64,000 nt of DNA from Sulfurospirillum arsenophilum NBRC 109478 (lineage in GTDB: Bacteria; Campylobacterota; Campylobacteria; Campylobacterales; Sulfurospirillaceae), in NCBI RefSeq assembly GCF_000813345.1, contig NZ_BBQF01000004.1, positions 186,001-250,000 of the forward strand, in the 5' to 3' direction. This document shows, piece after piece, positions 46,468-56,818 of the stretch; positions within the stretch are counted from its first letter, which is position 1, and every line of letters begins with the position of its first letter. The notes under the pieces are model-generated. The model was not told the DNA's origin. It made no database searches and saw only the letters and a program-made list of their open reading frames with translations. The position numbers and the translations under genes are program-made.

Positions 46468-46592
46468 TCTTTTAGAGACATTAGTGAGTCATAAAGTAAT
46501 TAAGCTTGATTCTTTATCAGATTTTTATCATAGATTTCCTATAAAATTGATAGAGATTTATCCTATCTAAAAATCAAAACAAGGGGCGTGCG

Positions 46593-47105
46593 ATGAATGT
46601 CTACGAATACGCGATGAAAGTCGAAAAAGATGGAGAGCATTACTACCGAGAACTTGCAACAAAAACCAATGATGCAGGGGTAAAGTCAATTTTGACAATG
46701 TTGGCCGACGAAGAGGTAAAGCACTACGCTTTGTTTGAGAAAATGAACAAAAACCAGATCATTCCGACACAACCCAGTGTTGATATTTTCAAACACACTA
46801 AAAACATGTTTGAGAAAATGCAAAAAGAGAATAAAAGTCCAAGTTTTAGCCAAGATCAAATAGAGTTTTACAAAAGCGCTCTGCTCTCTGAAGAAAATAG
46901 CTACAAATTTTACACCGAAAAAGCACTGATGCTTGAAGAAGGAGAACAAAAGAAGGCATTTTTACGCATTGCAGAAGAAGAGAGAGCGCATTATGTTCTC
47001 TTGGAAAATTTGGTTGAGTATATCTCTGCACCTGAGAGTTGGGTAGAGAGTGCTGAATTTAACCATCTTAGCACTAAATTTGTACAAAAAACAGCATTGT
47101 TATAA
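46593..47105 (+). CDS. Ferritin-like di-iron protein (second of a tandem pair)
   Basis: 170 residues, a paralogue of the preceding protein with the same motifs: VYEYAMKVEKDGEHYYRELA, DEEVKH, EENSYKFYTEKALMLEEGEQKKAFLRIAEEERAH shared almost word for word in helices 3-4 (keep in mind both carry two ExxH sites). It adds a short C-terminal tail. Its own AT-rich 125-bp upstream gap with TATAAA suggests a separate promoter. Same fold-level function assignment as its neighbour. Confidence 0.82.
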   Translation: MNVYEYAMKVEKDGEHYYRELATKTNDAGVKSILTMLADEEVKHYALFEKMNKNQIIPTQPSVDIFKHTKNMFEKMQKENKSPSFSQDQIEFYKSALLSEENSYKFYTEKALMLEEGEQKKAFLRIAEEERAHYVLLENLVEYISAPESWVESAEFNHLSTKFVQKTALL

Positions 47106-47121
47106 TCTTCAATAGACCTTG

Positions 47122-47151
47122 CGAAAGAGATGCTCTGTGACATCTCTTTCG
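47122..47151. terminator. Bidirectional terminator after the ferritin-like pair
   Basis: Eleven-bp stem CGAAAGAGATG/CATCTCTTTCG, 8-nt loop, between convergent genes. Confidence 0.85.
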
Positions 47152-47158
47152 TACTTTC

Positions 47159-48145
47159 TTAGATCAATTTATCAAATCCTATCTTTTTCTTAAAGCTCTC
47201 AATCCCCACGGAAATGACCAAACAAATACCTAAAAGCACCGCAAAAATCAACAGAGGATTTTTAAAGCTATAGATAAACGTTGGAAAATAGTAATAATAA
47301 ATAAAGGTATGAAATAAAAAGATATTAAACGAATGCGCGCCTACAAACTCTAATGCCCTCTTTGCCCACGAAGAGAAAACAATGAGCTCCGTTGTCCAAA
47401 GAATGAGTAAAATCCCAAAAAAAGCATCGGCTCTTATGCTGTCAAAAAGCCAGCCATTTTGCCTATACCACGCTGCAAATGCCGTAAAAATCGCCAGCGT
47501 TAAAAAACGCCATTTACCTTGTTTGTCAAACCAGATGAGCATTTTAACAAAGCCATCTTTGAACGAAAGATAAACACCCACAGCAAACGGGAAAATCCAG
47601 TCATTGACCAATGGAATCGGAACAAATAAGAGCAAAGCAGCCAAGGCTAAAAACCAAAGATGAAATTTTTTCGTCAACGTATAAACAAAAGGGAAGATCG
47701 CGTACAACACGATGACAAGGCTCATAAACCACCATGTCGCGTTATAACCATAACTCACCCACGTAAACATATGAAGCCCTAGCATCTGAATGACGAAACC
47801 TTGAAAAACATGCTCACCGTAAACACTTGAAAGCGTTCTTCCCATAAACCATGCCCCGATGGGCACAAAAATAAGCGCGATTAGCCAGTAGTTCATGTAC
47901 AGTTTCAGTAAACGTCGTTTGTAAAAAGCCCCTACGTCAAGCCCTCTTTTCTTCACAGACTCTGCCAAACCATAACCGCTTAACACCACGTAAATGCCCA
48001 CACACACTTTAGCTAAAAGCGCTGTTTGAAAAACAAACAAACCCTCTTCAGGCTTCTCATAGAAAAGGTGGTGCCACAAGATGAGCATCAGCGCCATTCC
48101 TTTACTCGCATTGGTGATGGAGACATCAAACTTTTCTAAAACCAT
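47159..48145 (-). CDS. Acyltransferase family 3 membrane protein
   Basis: 328 residues with about ten membrane helices. The N-terminus NASKGMALMLILWHHLFY has the His of the acyltransferase-3 motif, and later GYNATWWFMSLVIVLYAIFP matches the family. Such proteins O-acetylate surface glycans or lipids. It follows thiE with a 10-bp gap on the same strand, yet no functional link is apparent. Confidence 0.82.
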   Translation of the reverse strand: MVLEKFDVSITNASKGMALMLILWHHLFYEKPEEGLFVFQTALLAKVCVGIYVVLSGYGLAESVKKRGLDVGAFYKRRLLKLYMNYWLIALIFVPIGAWFMGRTLSSVYGEHVFQGFVIQMLGLHMFTWVSYGYNATWWFMSLVIVLYAIFPFVYTLTKKFHLWFLALAALLLFVPIPLVNDWIFPFAVGVYLSFKDGFVKMLIWFDKQGKWRFLTLAIFTAFAAWYRQNGWLFDSIRADAFFGILLILWTTELIVFSSWAKRALEFVGAHSFNIFLFHTFIYYYYFPTFIYSFKNPLLIFAVLLGICLVISVGIESFKKKIGFDKLI

Positions 48146-48155
48146 GCCCGCTCCT

Positions 48156-48788
48156 CTAAATTTTTGCGTACAATTTTTCTAAGTTCTCCTCGATAGCATC
48201 GTCTTTATACACTGCACTTATCAGCGAATACATTGCAATGTCATAGCGCGAAAGCAACTCTATATTTTCCTCATTAATGCCACCAATCGCACAAATAGGA
48301 ACATTCAATTTTTCTTTTGCCACTTTAAGCACTTCAGGATCTACCACTTTGGCATGGGGTTTGGTTGGGGAAGGAAAAAATGAACCAAAAGCGACATAGT
48401 CTGCGCCTAAACTAGCATACTTTTGCGCGCGCTCAATGTTACCGTAACAGGAAACTCCGATGATTTTATCTTCGCCTAAAAGTGCGCGTGCTTCTTCGTA
48501 ACTCACATCATCTTCGCCTACATGTAAACCATCAGCATTGATTCTATAAGCGATCTCTAAACGATCATCAATAATAAATACCGCTTCATACACATCGCAC
48601 AAGGCTTGAAGCCTAATGCACTGCTTCTCAGCCTCTTCATCTGTGGCATATTTATCGCGGTACTGAATGACATTGACACCAGATTTTAAAACACGTTCTA
48701 CTTGTTCAAGCATACTCTCTGTGGGAGTTAGTGTTGCGTCAGTGAGGACATAAAGTCCTTTGAGGAGTTCTTTGTTTAGCATGGACAC
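48156..48788 (-). CDS. thiE: Thiamine-phosphate synthase
   Basis: 210 residues, TIM barrel. Signature segments: VIQYRDKYATDEEA, FIIDDRLEIAYRINADGLHVGEDDVS and VAFGSFFPSPTKPHA, then ICAIGGINEENI. It couples hydroxymethylpyrimidine diphosphate with the thiazole phosphate. No TPP riboswitch was seen upstream. A near-match of the palindrome (CTACATGTAAAC, around 48529) falls in the GLHVG codons. Confidence 0.93.
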   Translation of the reverse strand: MSMLNKELLKGLYVLTDATLTPTESMLEQVERVLKSGVNVIQYRDKYATDEEAEKQCIRLQALCDVYEAVFIIDDRLEIAYRINADGLHVGEDDVSYEEARALLGEDKIIGVSCYGNIERAQKYASLGADYVAFGSFFPSPTKPHAKVVDPEVLKVAKEKLNVPICAIGGINEENIELLSRYDIAMYSLISAVYKDDAIEENLEKLYAKI

Positions 48789-48832
48789 TCTCTATTTTTT
48801 TTAACAAAGATTGTACAGACTCAAAGCTTAAA

Positions 48833-48863
48833 TTGCCCACGTAGTGACACACGACGTGGGCAA
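48833..48863 (-). terminator. Terminator after the dCache chemoreceptor gene
   Basis: Ten-bp stem TTGCCCACGT/ACGTGGGCAA with an 11-nt loop, immediately downstream of the chemoreceptor stop on the minus strand. Confidence 0.75.
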
Positions 48864-48873
48864 AGAGAATCGT

Positions 48874-50754
48874 TTACGACTTAAACTTGCCAAGCTCGTT
48901 GTTGAGATTTTCAGTCATAACATGTAAATGTTCACTGGCTTGAGAAACATTGTCGATGCTTCCCACATTCTCTTTAGAGATCACATTGATCTTTTCGATT
49001 TCATCCACGATCTTTTTGATTTTAGACGCTGTATCAATAAAGTCATTAACCGTATGGTGTGATTCATCAATGGTTTTATGAATGATGTTTGCGACATTAT
49101 TCATACCATCTTGCAGTTCTATTGAAATAGATGCAAGGGCATTGACTTCTTGTGCATTTGCAGTAATGTCTGTATTGGCATCCATAATAGATTGAACAAC
49201 GACATTGATGGTTGCATCAATCTCTACCAAGCTCTTTTGCGTTCGTTCAGCAAGTTTACGTACTTCATCGGCAACAACCGCAAAGCCTCGTCCATGTTCA
49301 CCTGCACGTGCCGCTTCAATCGCAGCATTAAGGGCAAGAAGGTTTGTTTGATCAGCAATATCACGAATGATATTGAGGACATCTTTCACTTCATTAGCAT
49401 TATGACTGACGGTATTCAGACGTTCTGCTAAACCTTGCTCTTTGGCTGCGGTTGCTTGCATGGTGTGTTCAAGTTGTTCTACTTTAGTTTTAACATCTGA
49501 AATGTCTTGTTGGGTATCACTGAGTGCTTTTTGAGAGTCTTTAGCTTTTACAACAGAGCATTCAATGGATTTGACTAATGCAATACCTTCTTCTTTGGTA
49601 TTTTCAACAATTTTAGATTCTGTATCCACATTTCTTACAACTTCAGATGCTGTTCGTGAGAGTTCTTCTGAGATAGAAGCATTTTCATTACTAATCGTTT
49701 TAGACTTTTTCACAATCTCATGGAGTTTTTCAATGAACTTGTTAATGTTACGAGAAACTTGTGCAAATTCATCATTGGCAGTAGCTTGAAGTCTTTGTCT
49801 AAGATCACCTTCTGCACTTGAGAGTTCTTTGACTACATCATTGAGGTGATCAAGCGGGCGTAGAAGGGCTTTTATCAAGATGATCATGATTCCGATTGAG
49901 AGGATTAGCATGATGAAACCAACGATCATGAGCTCTTTAATTTGGGCACTTAGGAAACTGTAAGCAACCTCTTTATCAAACGTAATGCTTGGTGTCCAAC
50001 CTGTTTCAATCGAAACTTTAAAGGCAAAAATCTTTGCATCACCGTTGTAGGTATACTCGATCAAGCCATCTTTTTTTCCATCAAGTTTTTTGGTCAGTTC
50101 AGGCAATATTGAAGGTAACTCTTTTCCCAACAAATCTTTATTTGGATGTGCGATAATCACTTGTTTTGTGTCAAACAATACGCCATAACCGCCGTTGAAA
50201 TTAACATCGGCTGTTGCTTTGACTAATGTATCCAGCGCTATATCCATAACCACTGCACCCAAGAATGTACCATTTTTAAAGATAGGCGCCATAAATGAGA
50301 CAATCAGTTTGTTCGTTGTTGCATCGACGTACGCGTCGGTTACGCCGACTTTGCCAGAAGCTTTTACGGTTTTATACCATCCTCTAATGCGCGGGTCATA
50401 CCCAGCAGGTAAAGGTGTACCCGTACCTGTGATCGCTTTTCCTGTTTCTAAACCCACCGTTGTATCAAAGCCACCCAGTGTTTTTGTCGTTTCTTGAAGT
50501 CTTGCGCGAATATCCGCTTCGTCCATTGTAGAAATATCCGTTAATGTCCTAGCAGAACTGTCCATCCCACTTTTCTTACCTGCCGCCCAAACATCGATAT
50601 AATCGGTCAATGCACGTGACGCCATCTTCAAACTAGCTTCAATTTGAACCACACTGTTCTTTTTCGTATCCATATAGCTTATTGCACTAAAGATACTCAA
50701 ACTTAAAAACATTAGCACTGAAATAGTCAAGATGATTTTGGCTTTAAATGACAT
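48874..50754 (-). CDS. Methyl-accepting chemotaxis protein with dCache sensor
   Basis: 626 residues. Membrane helix 1 (about 7-28), a periplasmic double-Cache sensor (about 35-275; [21 protein letters not shown] and [13 protein letters not shown] are typical), helix 2 (about 278-300), a HAMP domain ([20 protein letters not shown]) and the CheA-binding hairpin with the same tip motif as the other receptors. dCache domains commonly bind amino acids or small organic acids. Divergent from the next receptor gene. Confidence 0.92.
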   Translation of the reverse strand: MSFKAKIILTISVLMFLSLSIFSAISYMDTKKNSVVQIEASLKMASRALTDYIDVWAAGKKSGMDSSARTLTDISTMDEADIRARLQETTKTLGGFDTTVGLETGKAITGTGTPLPAGYDPRIRGWYKTVKASGKVGVTDAYVDATTNKLIVSFMAPIFKNGTFLGAVVMDIALDTLVKATADVNFNGGYGVLFDTKQVIIAHPNKDLLGKELPSILPELTKKLDGKKDGLIEYTYNGDAKIFAFKVSIETGWTPSITFDKEVAYSFLSAQIKELMIVGFIMLILSIGIMIILIKALLRPLDHLNDVVKELSSAEGDLRQRLQATANDEFAQVSRNINKFIEKLHEIVKKSKTISNENASISEELSRTASEVVRNVDTESKIVENTKEEGIALVKSIECSVVKAKDSQKALSDTQQDISDVKTKVEQLEHTMQATAAKEQGLAERLNTVSHNANEVKDVLNIIRDIADQTNLLALNAAIEAARAGEHGRGFAVVADEVRKLAERTQKSLVEIDATINVVVQSIMDANTDITANAQEVNALASISIELQDGMNNVANIIHKTIDESHHTVNDFIDTASKIKKIVDEIEKINVISKENVGSIDNVSQASEHLHVMTENLNNELGKFKS

Positions 50755-50906
50755 ACATGCTCCTTACAAAGGTTAATTTCAATTCAAATTATACCCCCTG
50801 TTACGTTACAATGGCGTTACAAAAATGCTTAAAATTCAACCTATGGTAATAATTTCGCAATAACTTTTATTTACACTTCTCCTTAACTTTCGTTATGGAG
50901 TCTTTT

Positions 50907-52718
50907 ATGCCTCAAACTTTGATCAGCTATCTTAAACAACTCTCAATTGCTCATCGCTTTTATCTTGGATTTTTAACCATTTTTGTCTCTTTTTTAGTCA
51001 TGGGTGTTATTTACAGTATGAGTTTCTTTCACAACCAACGTTTTTTTGACGAGCAGATTATGCAGTCGCAAACCCTTAAAACCAATCTTGAAGAGACCAC
51101 GAATGTTAACGCCAAAACCATTTTAGACTTTTCATCACTTGAAACGCAAGCCAAAGAGGTAGGTCAACTCTACAATGACCTCTCAACACTTCGCAATATT
51201 CGCAATGACCTCACAACACTAAACTTCAAACCATCCCAGCAACGCAAACTGGAACGCTTGATGGATGACCTCATAGCATGGCAAAACACCACCGCAGGGC
51301 AACATCCTTTCATTGCACCTTATGCTGGTCAATTTACCATTTTAGCGCAGCTTATGCGAACCAATCCTAACGAAGATGCGGTACGAGACATTGCCTTGGT
51401 TATTGAAGATATTACAGGAAAGGTCATTGAAGAAGCACTTGCATTTAATGAAAAAACGCAACAGGCAATGGCAGGTGTAAAAACCAATCTTACGCATCTC
51501 AATGCCAATCTGACACGTGATACCAAGGAACTTGAAAAAAGTAACCAAGCCTTAGTCGCACTTCACGATGCCAACCATACGTATACTTTTTATCTTGCCA
51601 TCGCTTCACTCCTATTTATAGTAACATTGCTCTTTTTATTATTAGCGATTCGCCTCATCGTCATTGAAACGATCAAAATGCGTGACTACTTACAAACCGT
51701 CATCGAAGATGCCAACCATATAGACTTTCGACAAAAGATTAAAACCGTTGCGGAAAACAGAGATGAGTTAGATGGTATCGCACGCGTGATTAGCTCTGTC
51801 TTTAACAATGTCGAGCAAACCATCATTCGTATCTCGGACATCGGATACAATGCCCATAATTCAGCGCAAAGCTTGCAAAAAACCTCTCAAACACTGCTTG
51901 GAACCATTCACGCGCAAGAGAGTAGCATCGAAATTATGCGTCGCCCCATCGCAACACTCAAACAAACACTGAGTGAATCAGAAGGTGTGAGCGAGCAAAC
52001 CAGAGACGTGCTTCAACAAAACATGGGCGTTATGGGGCATTTTATGAAAGATTTGGAAGCGCTTCATAACGATGTACAAGAGAGTAAAAAAGAGCAAAAT
52101 GCTGTGAATGTCCAAATGTTTGAACTTACCAAACAAGTGGATGAGATGAAAAATGTCTTTAACCTCATCGACGAGATCGCCGAACAAACAAATCTTCTAG
52201 CCCTCAATGCTGCGATTGAAGCGGCGCGTGCAGGAGAACACGGGCGAGGATTTGCCGTCGTGGCTGATGAAGTGCGTAAACTTGCCGAACGCACCCAAGA
52301 GAGTTTAGGAAACATTGATGTTATCGTCAAACACATCATCGAAGGGGTTGGAAGCAACACCAAAAGGCTCAATCATGTGGGCATTTTGATGGAAGATACC
52401 AGCAAACGCATGGCATCTTTAGGAAAGATCGCAACGAGCACGCAACAAGAGATCACCCATTCACTCGATGTTGCGAATCAAGCCGTTAGCCTCTCACATT
52501 CAGTATCACACAATGTCAACACACTCATAACCCAAATGCAAGAGACCTTGGCGCTGAGCGTCACCAACCGTGGCAATGGGCAAGCTGTTTCCAGTGTGGC
52601 TGAAGAGCTGTTTGAGATTTCCCATACACTCACCAAACTCCTCTCCAAGTTTTTACACCACGAGAGCGCTACCCTAACGCTTGAAGAGAAAAAAGAACGG
52701 CTTAAACTCGCCGCTTAA
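50907..52718 (+). CDS. Methyl-accepting chemotaxis protein (helical sensor)
   Basis: 603 residues from the ATG at 50907, which has GGAG 6 nt upstream; the ATG at 50895 lacks an SD. Helix 1 (about 15-40), a helical periplasmic sensor (about 45-230), helix 2 (about 232-255), a HAMP-like linker, and the signalling hairpin with [19 protein letters not shown]. The tail ends [11 protein letters not shown] without a receptor-tethering pentapeptide. Ligand unknown. Confidence 0.9.
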   Translation: MPQTLISYLKQLSIAHRFYLGFLTIFVSFLVMGVIYSMSFFHNQRFFDEQIMQSQTLKTNLEETTNVNAKTILDFSSLETQAKEVGQLYNDLSTLRNIRNDLTTLNFKPSQQRKLERLMDDLIAWQNTTAGQHPFIAPYAGQFTILAQLMRTNPNEDAVRDIALVIEDITGKVIEEALAFNEKTQQAMAGVKTNLTHLNANLTRDTKELEKSNQALVALHDANHTYTFYLAIASLLFIVTLLFLLLAIRLIVIETIKMRDYLQTVIEDANHIDFRQKIKTVAENRDELDGIARVISSVFNNVEQTIIRISDIGYNAHNSAQSLQKTSQTLLGTIHAQESSIEIMRRPIATLKQTLSESEGVSEQTRDVLQQNMGVMGHFMKDLEALHNDVQESKKEQNAVNVQMFELTKQVDEMKNVFNLIDEIAEQTNLLALNAAIEAARAGEHGRGFAVVADEVRKLAERTQESLGNIDVIVKHIIEGVGSNTKRLNHVGILMEDTSKRMASLGKIATSTQQEITHSLDVANQAVSLSHSVSHNVNTLITQMQETLALSVTNRGNGQAVSSVAEELFEISHTLTKLLSKFLHHESATLTLEEKKERLKLAA

Positions 52719-52721
52719 ATC

Positions 52722-52733
52722 TTTACATGTAAA
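52722..52733. repeat. Iterated palindrome TTTACATGTAAA
   Basis: Perfect copy with TC/GA flanks, a 16-bp symmetry in all, directly after the chemoreceptor stop codon. Confidence 0.9.
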
Positions 52734-52744
52734 GAATTCTCTCT

Positions 52745-52921
52745 ATGTTTTGGGATCACGCCCACTTACACTTTAAGCATTTGGATAAAATGGTATTTGC
52801 TCACGCTGATACCGTTGGCTATAACATCAATGGAGCGCTTCTTCATTTAATACGTTGCGCAACCGTACACTTGGAAGTTTTGCAAAAGAGCCACCAACTC
52901 TTTTTTAATCTTTACATGTAA
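52745..52921 (+). CDS. Doubtful 58-codon open frame overlapping the glyA end
   Basis: Open frame [20 protein letters not shown]... on the plus strand between the chemoreceptor and glyA. The first 34 codons lie outside glyA and look protein-like (His-rich), the rest overlaps glyA antisense. No clear SD. It could be the remnant of a gene truncated by the convergent glyA. The last codons fall in a palindrome copy, whose third frame supplies the TAA. Confidence 0.2.
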   Translation: MFWDHAHLHFKHLDKMVFAHADTVGYNINGALLHLIRCATVHLEVLQKSHQLFFNLYM

Positions 52922-54109
52922 CGCTAAATTATCTCTATTTTTCAAAACATCACAAATGCGATGCGCGATCAACTCAAACTCTTTTTCTTTCATACCCAGT
53001 GTCGTTAATGCAGCAGAACCGATGCGGATACCTGAGGTCAATTTTGCACTTCTTGTATCGCCTGGAACACTGTTTTTATTGACCGTTATACCCGCATTTT
53101 CTAAAGCAATACTCGCCTCTTCACCTGAAAAATCCTTGTTCAGTAGTGATACCAAAATCAAATGGTTATCGGTTCCACCACTGACCAAATCAAAACCTCG
53201 CTCAAGCAAGACTTCGCCCAAAACGCTTGCATTACGTTTGACTTGCTTGGCGTAATCTTTCCACTCTGGCTTTAATACTTCACCAAACGCCACCGCTTTT
53301 GCTGCAATGACATGCAACAGTGGACCGCCTTGGATTCCTGGGAAAATGGCAGCATTTATCTTTTTTGCAAACGCTTCATCGTTTGTCATAATAACACCAC
53401 CCCTAGGACCGCGCAATGTTTTATGGGTTGTCGAAGTGACGATATGCGCATGCGGAAAAGGACTCATATGCTCACCCGCGGCGACAAGACCGGCAACGTG
53501 CGCGATGTCAGCAAATAAAATCGCACCAACCGCGTCTGCAATCTCTCGAAACTTGGCAAAATCAAGCTCACGCGCATACGCCGAAGCACCGCATACGATC
53601 ATTTTAGGTTTGACAATCTTCGCTATCTCCATTACCTTGGCATGATCAATATAACCATTTGCATCGACACCGTAACTAAACGATTGATAGTTCTTACCCG
53701 AAAAACTCACTTTCGCACCGTGCGTTAAGTGACCACCTTGCTGTAAATCCATACCCAATAATTTATCATTTGCGTTTAAAAGTGCCGCATAAACCGCGCC
53801 ATTGGCTTGGCTACCCGAATGGGGTTGCACATTGGCATAGTTGCATCCAAAAATCTCACAGAGTCTGTCAATCGCAAGTTGCTCGACCTCATCGGCACAT
53901 TCACAACCGTTGTAATACCGCTTTTGTGGGTAACCTTCAGCGTATTTGTTGGTAAAAATACTTCCTGTTGCTTCCATAACAGCACGTGATGTGAAATTCT
54001 CACTCGCGATCATCTCAAGATGCGTGGCTTGTCTGTCAAACTCATTGTGAAGAATACGAAAAACAGCATCGTCTGCTGTGGATAAACGATCATTGTTGAT
54101 AAAACTCAT
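52847..54109 (-). CDS. glyA: Serine hydroxymethyltransferase
   Basis: 420 residues from the ATG at 54109, chosen for its AAAAGGAGATC SD; the frame continues upstream without function. PLP lysine in [15 protein letters not shown] (about 225-240), [13 protein letters not shown] and [11 protein letters not shown] are SHMT signatures. It converts serine to glycine, giving methylene-THF that FolD then oxidises. The leader holds a 16-bp inverted repeat. A palindrome copy (52912) encodes LHVK. Confidence 0.96.
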   Translation of the reverse strand: MSFINNDRLSTADDAVFRILHNEFDRQATHLEMIASENFTSRAVMEATGSIFTNKYAEGYPQKRYYNGCECADEVEQLAIDRLCEIFGCNYANVQPHSGSQANGAVYAALLNANDKLLGMDLQQGGHLTHGAKVSFSGKNYQSFSYGVDANGYIDHAKVMEIAKIVKPKMIVCGASAYARELDFAKFREIADAVGAILFADIAHVAGLVAAGEHMSPFPHAHIVTSTTHKTLRGPRGGVIMTNDEAFAKKINAAIFPGIQGGPLLHVIAAKAVAFGEVLKPEWKDYAKQVKRNASVLGEVLLERGFDLVSGGTDNHLILVSLLNKDFSGEEASIALENAGITVNKNSVPGDTRSAKLTSGIRIGSAALTTLGMKEKEFELIAHRICDVLKNRDNLALHVKIKKELVALLQNFQVYGCATY

Positions 54110-54163
54110 CTGATCTCCTTTTGGGTTGATGAGAGACAGTTTAGCCATAAATGTTCTTTCACT

Positions 54164-54211
54164 CAATCCAAAAATTGCTAACTTGTTTTCATCAGAGCAA
54201 TTTTTGGATTG
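54164..54211. other. 16-bp perfect inverted repeat in the glyA/flavoprotein gap
   Basis: Arms at 54164-54179 (CAATCCAAAAATTGCT) and 54196-54211 (AGCAATTTTTGGATTG) separated by 16 nt. It is in the divergent gap, 55 bp upstream of glyA and 47 bp upstream of the flavoprotein gene. Either a regulatory site or a hairpin in the glyA leader; not followed by a T-run suited to termination. Confidence 0.6.
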
Positions 54212-54257
54212 TTGTATTTTTACAATTCCAATACAATGACACAAAAAAGGAGGATGT

Positions 54258-54731
54258 ATGAGACATAGAACAAAAACGCATCTGCTATCATTGGAGCAGA
54301 TAAAAGCTTTATTTGAAAGCGCAAAAGTTGGCAGACTCGGCTGTGTAAAACAAAACGGTTATCCTTACGTTGTACCCATGCATTTTGTATATTTAAATCA
54401 TAAAATATATATGCACGGATTACCCAAAGGGCAAAAAATCGACATTCTAAAATCAAATCCAAAAGTATGTTTTGAGATTGATGAAATGATCTCATTGCTC
54501 GATAAAGATGTTGAAAACCCTTGTGATGTTAATACAGAATTTAACAGCATTATTCTCCAAGGAGAGGCAACAATAGTGGATAATTTTGACGAAAAGAAAG
54601 AGGCTTTATCTAAAATAGTGGAAAAATTCACTCCGCATTTAATGCATAAAGAACTGCCAGAAAATATGATTAACGGAACAGCTGTTATTAGAATTGATAT
54701 AGAAGAATTCGTCGGAAGATATTATTTATAA
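54258..54731 (+). CDS. Pyridoxamine 5'-phosphate oxidase-like flavin-binding protein
   Basis: 157 residues, split-barrel FMN-binding fold: [23 protein letters not shown] and [26 protein letters not shown] are the family's core strands. This branch (nitroimidazole resistance/NimA-like) reduces or stores small flavin-linked substrates; true PdxH has a different C-terminus. It has an ideal SD (AAAGGAGG) and a TACAAT box 20-30 bp upstream. Confidence 0.82.
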   Translation: MRHRTKTHLLSLEQIKALFESAKVGRLGCVKQNGYPYVVPMHFVYLNHKIYMHGLPKGQKIDILKSNPKVCFEIDEMISLLDKDVENPCDVNTEFNSIILQGEATIVDNFDEKKEALSKIVEKFTPHLMHKELPENMINGTAVIRIDIEEFVGRYYL

Positions 54732-54765
54732 GAGGGCTAAACTTTTAATTTTTCCCGATCTTCTC

Positions 54766-54777
54766 TTTACATGTAAA
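54766..54777. repeat. Iterated palindrome TTTACATGTAAA
   Basis: Perfect copy in the convergent gap between the flavoprotein and chemoreceptor genes, just before their terminator. Confidence 0.9.
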
Positions 54778-54792
54778 AAAGTTCTAAAATCA

Positions 54793-54828
54793 ATTTGACC
54801 TATTACATACCATAGTAACAGGTCAAAT
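54793..54828. terminator. Bidirectional terminator
   Basis: Fourteen-position stem (one A-C mismatch) from ATTTGACC to GGTCAAAT with an 8-nt loop, between convergent genes. Confidence 0.8.
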
Positions 54829-54835
54829 CTCTATT

Positions 54836-56446
54836 TTAAGATTTAAATTGCCCCAATTTATGATTGAGATTTTCAGCGAGTTTTGAGAGATGATCGGCAG
54901 CACTGGCTATTTCTTCTACACTTCTGGCATTTTCACTGGTGATACTATTAATATTGGTCACAAGATCAACAATTTTATCCGTATCATTCACAATTTTATT
55001 GGAGTTCTTAGCGCTCATCGTCACGGACTCTATACTCTCTTGCATAACGGAAGTTGTATGGGTAATGGTATCTCCCACATTGATTGAAATAGATGCCAAA
55101 TGTCTAATATTTTGAGCATTTTTACTCATTTGCTCAGAAGAATTAACGATGGATTGGACGATGACATTAATCGTTGCATTAATCTCAGTCAAAGAGGTTT
55201 GTGTTCGTTCTGCTAGTTTTCGCACTTCATCAGCCACGACAGCAAATCCACGCCCATGTTCACCTGCACGTGCAGCTTCAATAGCAGCATTAAGAGCAAG
55301 TAGGTTTGTTTGATCGGCTATATCAGAAATAACGGTTAGAATTTGCTTCACTTGTTCAGCATCTTTACTCATCTGTTCTAACTGCTGTGCAAGAGCTGTT
55401 TCGGATTCACTGGCAAGTTCAACTTCATTTTTGAGTATCATCACTTCATTCTTTGCAAATTCTAGCTTCTCTCCAGCCACGCCAATACTTTTTTTCATTG
55501 ATTCGGAAAGTAAATCTGTTTCTTGAACAAACCTTTTGATGGAGACTATCTCTTCAATGGTATTATTGACAATGACCGTACTATGCTCTGCATTACGACC
55601 TATTTGCATACTGGTCGTGCTTAGCTCATGCGATACGGAAGCATTTTCGTTGGATGAGTGTTTAACATCATCAATAATGGCTTCTAAGGTACTGACTAAG
55701 CTATTGAAACTCCGAACAATCTCTTCAATCTCATTTTTCTTACCGTACTTAATGCGGAACTTCAACTCTTTGTTTTGGACAAAGCCTGCAATACTATCTC
55801 GAATGAGTGAAACACCTTGCATAATGTTGTTTCGTATTGCAATTCCAAGACCAATAACACATACCACAATAAGAGATGACAACATAATCAAAATAGTCAT
55901 TGCTCTACTTTTTACAATAAGTGCATCTTCCGCATCTTTACTAGCCAATTGTTTAATGTAATCCATATGATCATTAATTACGTCTGTTAGGTCCATGATA
56001 CTCTTGTCGTTCTGCTCCATAAGTTCTAGCGCTTCATCTTGCTTGCTTTCAAGTCCAAGCTGGTACAGTTTGTCAACAAGTATTGCAAATTGAGCAAACA
56101 TTGTTTTTTCTTTTGTATACATTTCTCGGTCTTTTGGATCTGAAATAAATAATTCGTATTGTTTGAAACTTTCTTCCACATTCGATTTGTAACTAAGAGA
56201 ACGCTCTCTAATTCTTTTGATTTCCTCTTTATTTTGGAGAGCAACAAATTTCCATGAAGCAATTCGGAACCGATAAAAATTATCTTGTAGGTCTATCAAG
56301 ATATGCGTACTAGGTAATATCGTAACATTACATGTATTTGTTTTTTCGTACACCGCTTCCATTTTTTGTATGGCAATCGTAAAAATGCCAACAAGCCCAA
56401 AAATGGCGATGGCTAGCATTGTTAATAATTGTTTTGAAATACTCAT
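54836..56446 (-). CDS. Methyl-accepting chemotaxis protein (four-helix-bundle sensor)
   Basis: 536 residues. Helix 1 (about 8-28), a periplasmic helical sensor (about 30-185) that resembles the 4HB_MCP domain ([21 protein letters not shown]), helix 2 (about 188-208), HAMP (about 210-262), and the standard signalling hairpin. It is similar in plan to the receptor at 32303 but sensors differ. Ligand unknown. Confidence 0.9.
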   Translation of the reverse strand: MSISKQLLTMLAIAIFGLVGIFTIAIQKMEAVYEKTNTCNVTILPSTHILIDLQDNFYRFRIASWKFVALQNKEEIKRIRERSLSYKSNVEESFKQYELFISDPKDREMYTKEKTMFAQFAILVDKLYQLGLESKQDEALELMEQNDKSIMDLTDVINDHMDYIKQLASKDAEDALIVKSRAMTILIMLSSLIVVCVIGLGIAIRNNIMQGVSLIRDSIAGFVQNKELKFRIKYGKKNEIEEIVRSFNSLVSTLEAIIDDVKHSSNENASVSHELSTTSMQIGRNAEHSTVIVNNTIEEIVSIKRFVQETDLLSESMKKSIGVAGEKLEFAKNEVMILKNEVELASESETALAQQLEQMSKDAEQVKQILTVISDIADQTNLLALNAAIEAARAGEHGRGFAVVADEVRKLAERTQTSLTEINATINVIVQSIVNSSEQMSKNAQNIRHLASISINVGDTITHTTSVMQESIESVTMSAKNSNKIVNDTDKIVDLVTNINSITSENARSVEEIASAADHLSKLAENLNHKLGQFKS

Positions 56447-56698
56447 TAACTTATCTCCCTTTTAATTACTTTATTGGTAACACTGGCAATCTACAGAATA
56501 AGGAATCTTACACCATATTACTTTTTCTTGGCATATTATCACTATAATGTTACTTATATATTACCTTGCATGCTTTATTAGAAAAGAGATATTACATAAA
56601 GTTTATAGCATGGAAATAGCTTTTACTTCGAAGAAAACAAAAGAGTATGAATATTAAACTTTTCACTTTTGCTCTCTCTACCTTCCTCTCTTTTTTTC

Positions 56699-56710
56699 TT
56701 TACATGTAAA
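56699..56710. repeat. Iterated palindrome TTTACATGTAAA
   Basis: Perfect copy within the 372-bp gap between the chemoreceptor start and the metal-repressor gene. The rest of the gap is AT-rich with the operator at 56765; I see no further gene in it. Confidence 0.9.
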
Positions 56711-56764
56711 ACTTTTTTGAGATGTCCTATCAATTTAAGCCATTTCTAACTTGAGTTGCAATAA

Positions 56765-56786
56765 CATATGAGCAATTGTTCATATG
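56765..56786 (+). promoter_or_regulatory. ArsR/SmtB-type operator
   Basis: 22-bp near-perfect palindrome CATATGAGCAATTGTTCATATG (one of 11 pairs mismatched; positions 56765-56775 and 56776-56786), 32 bp before the repressor start. It has the ATATGA-N-CA/TG-N-TCATAT layout of CadC/SmtB/ArsR operators, so metal-responsive autorepression is very likely. Confidence 0.75.
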
Positions 56787-56818
56787 AACATTTATAAAGA
56801 TACATCAAAGGATTTAAG

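Noticed and set aside
52847-54244. Longer glyA starting at 54244.
   Set aside because: The extra 45 codons run through the inverted repeat and lack an SD; the ATG at 54109 has AAAAGGAG and matches the family start.
56647-56709. A 20-codon hydrophobic open frame (MNIKLFTFALSTFLSFFLYM).
   Set aside because: No SD and it ends in the third frame of a palindrome copy; too short and AT-biased to support.
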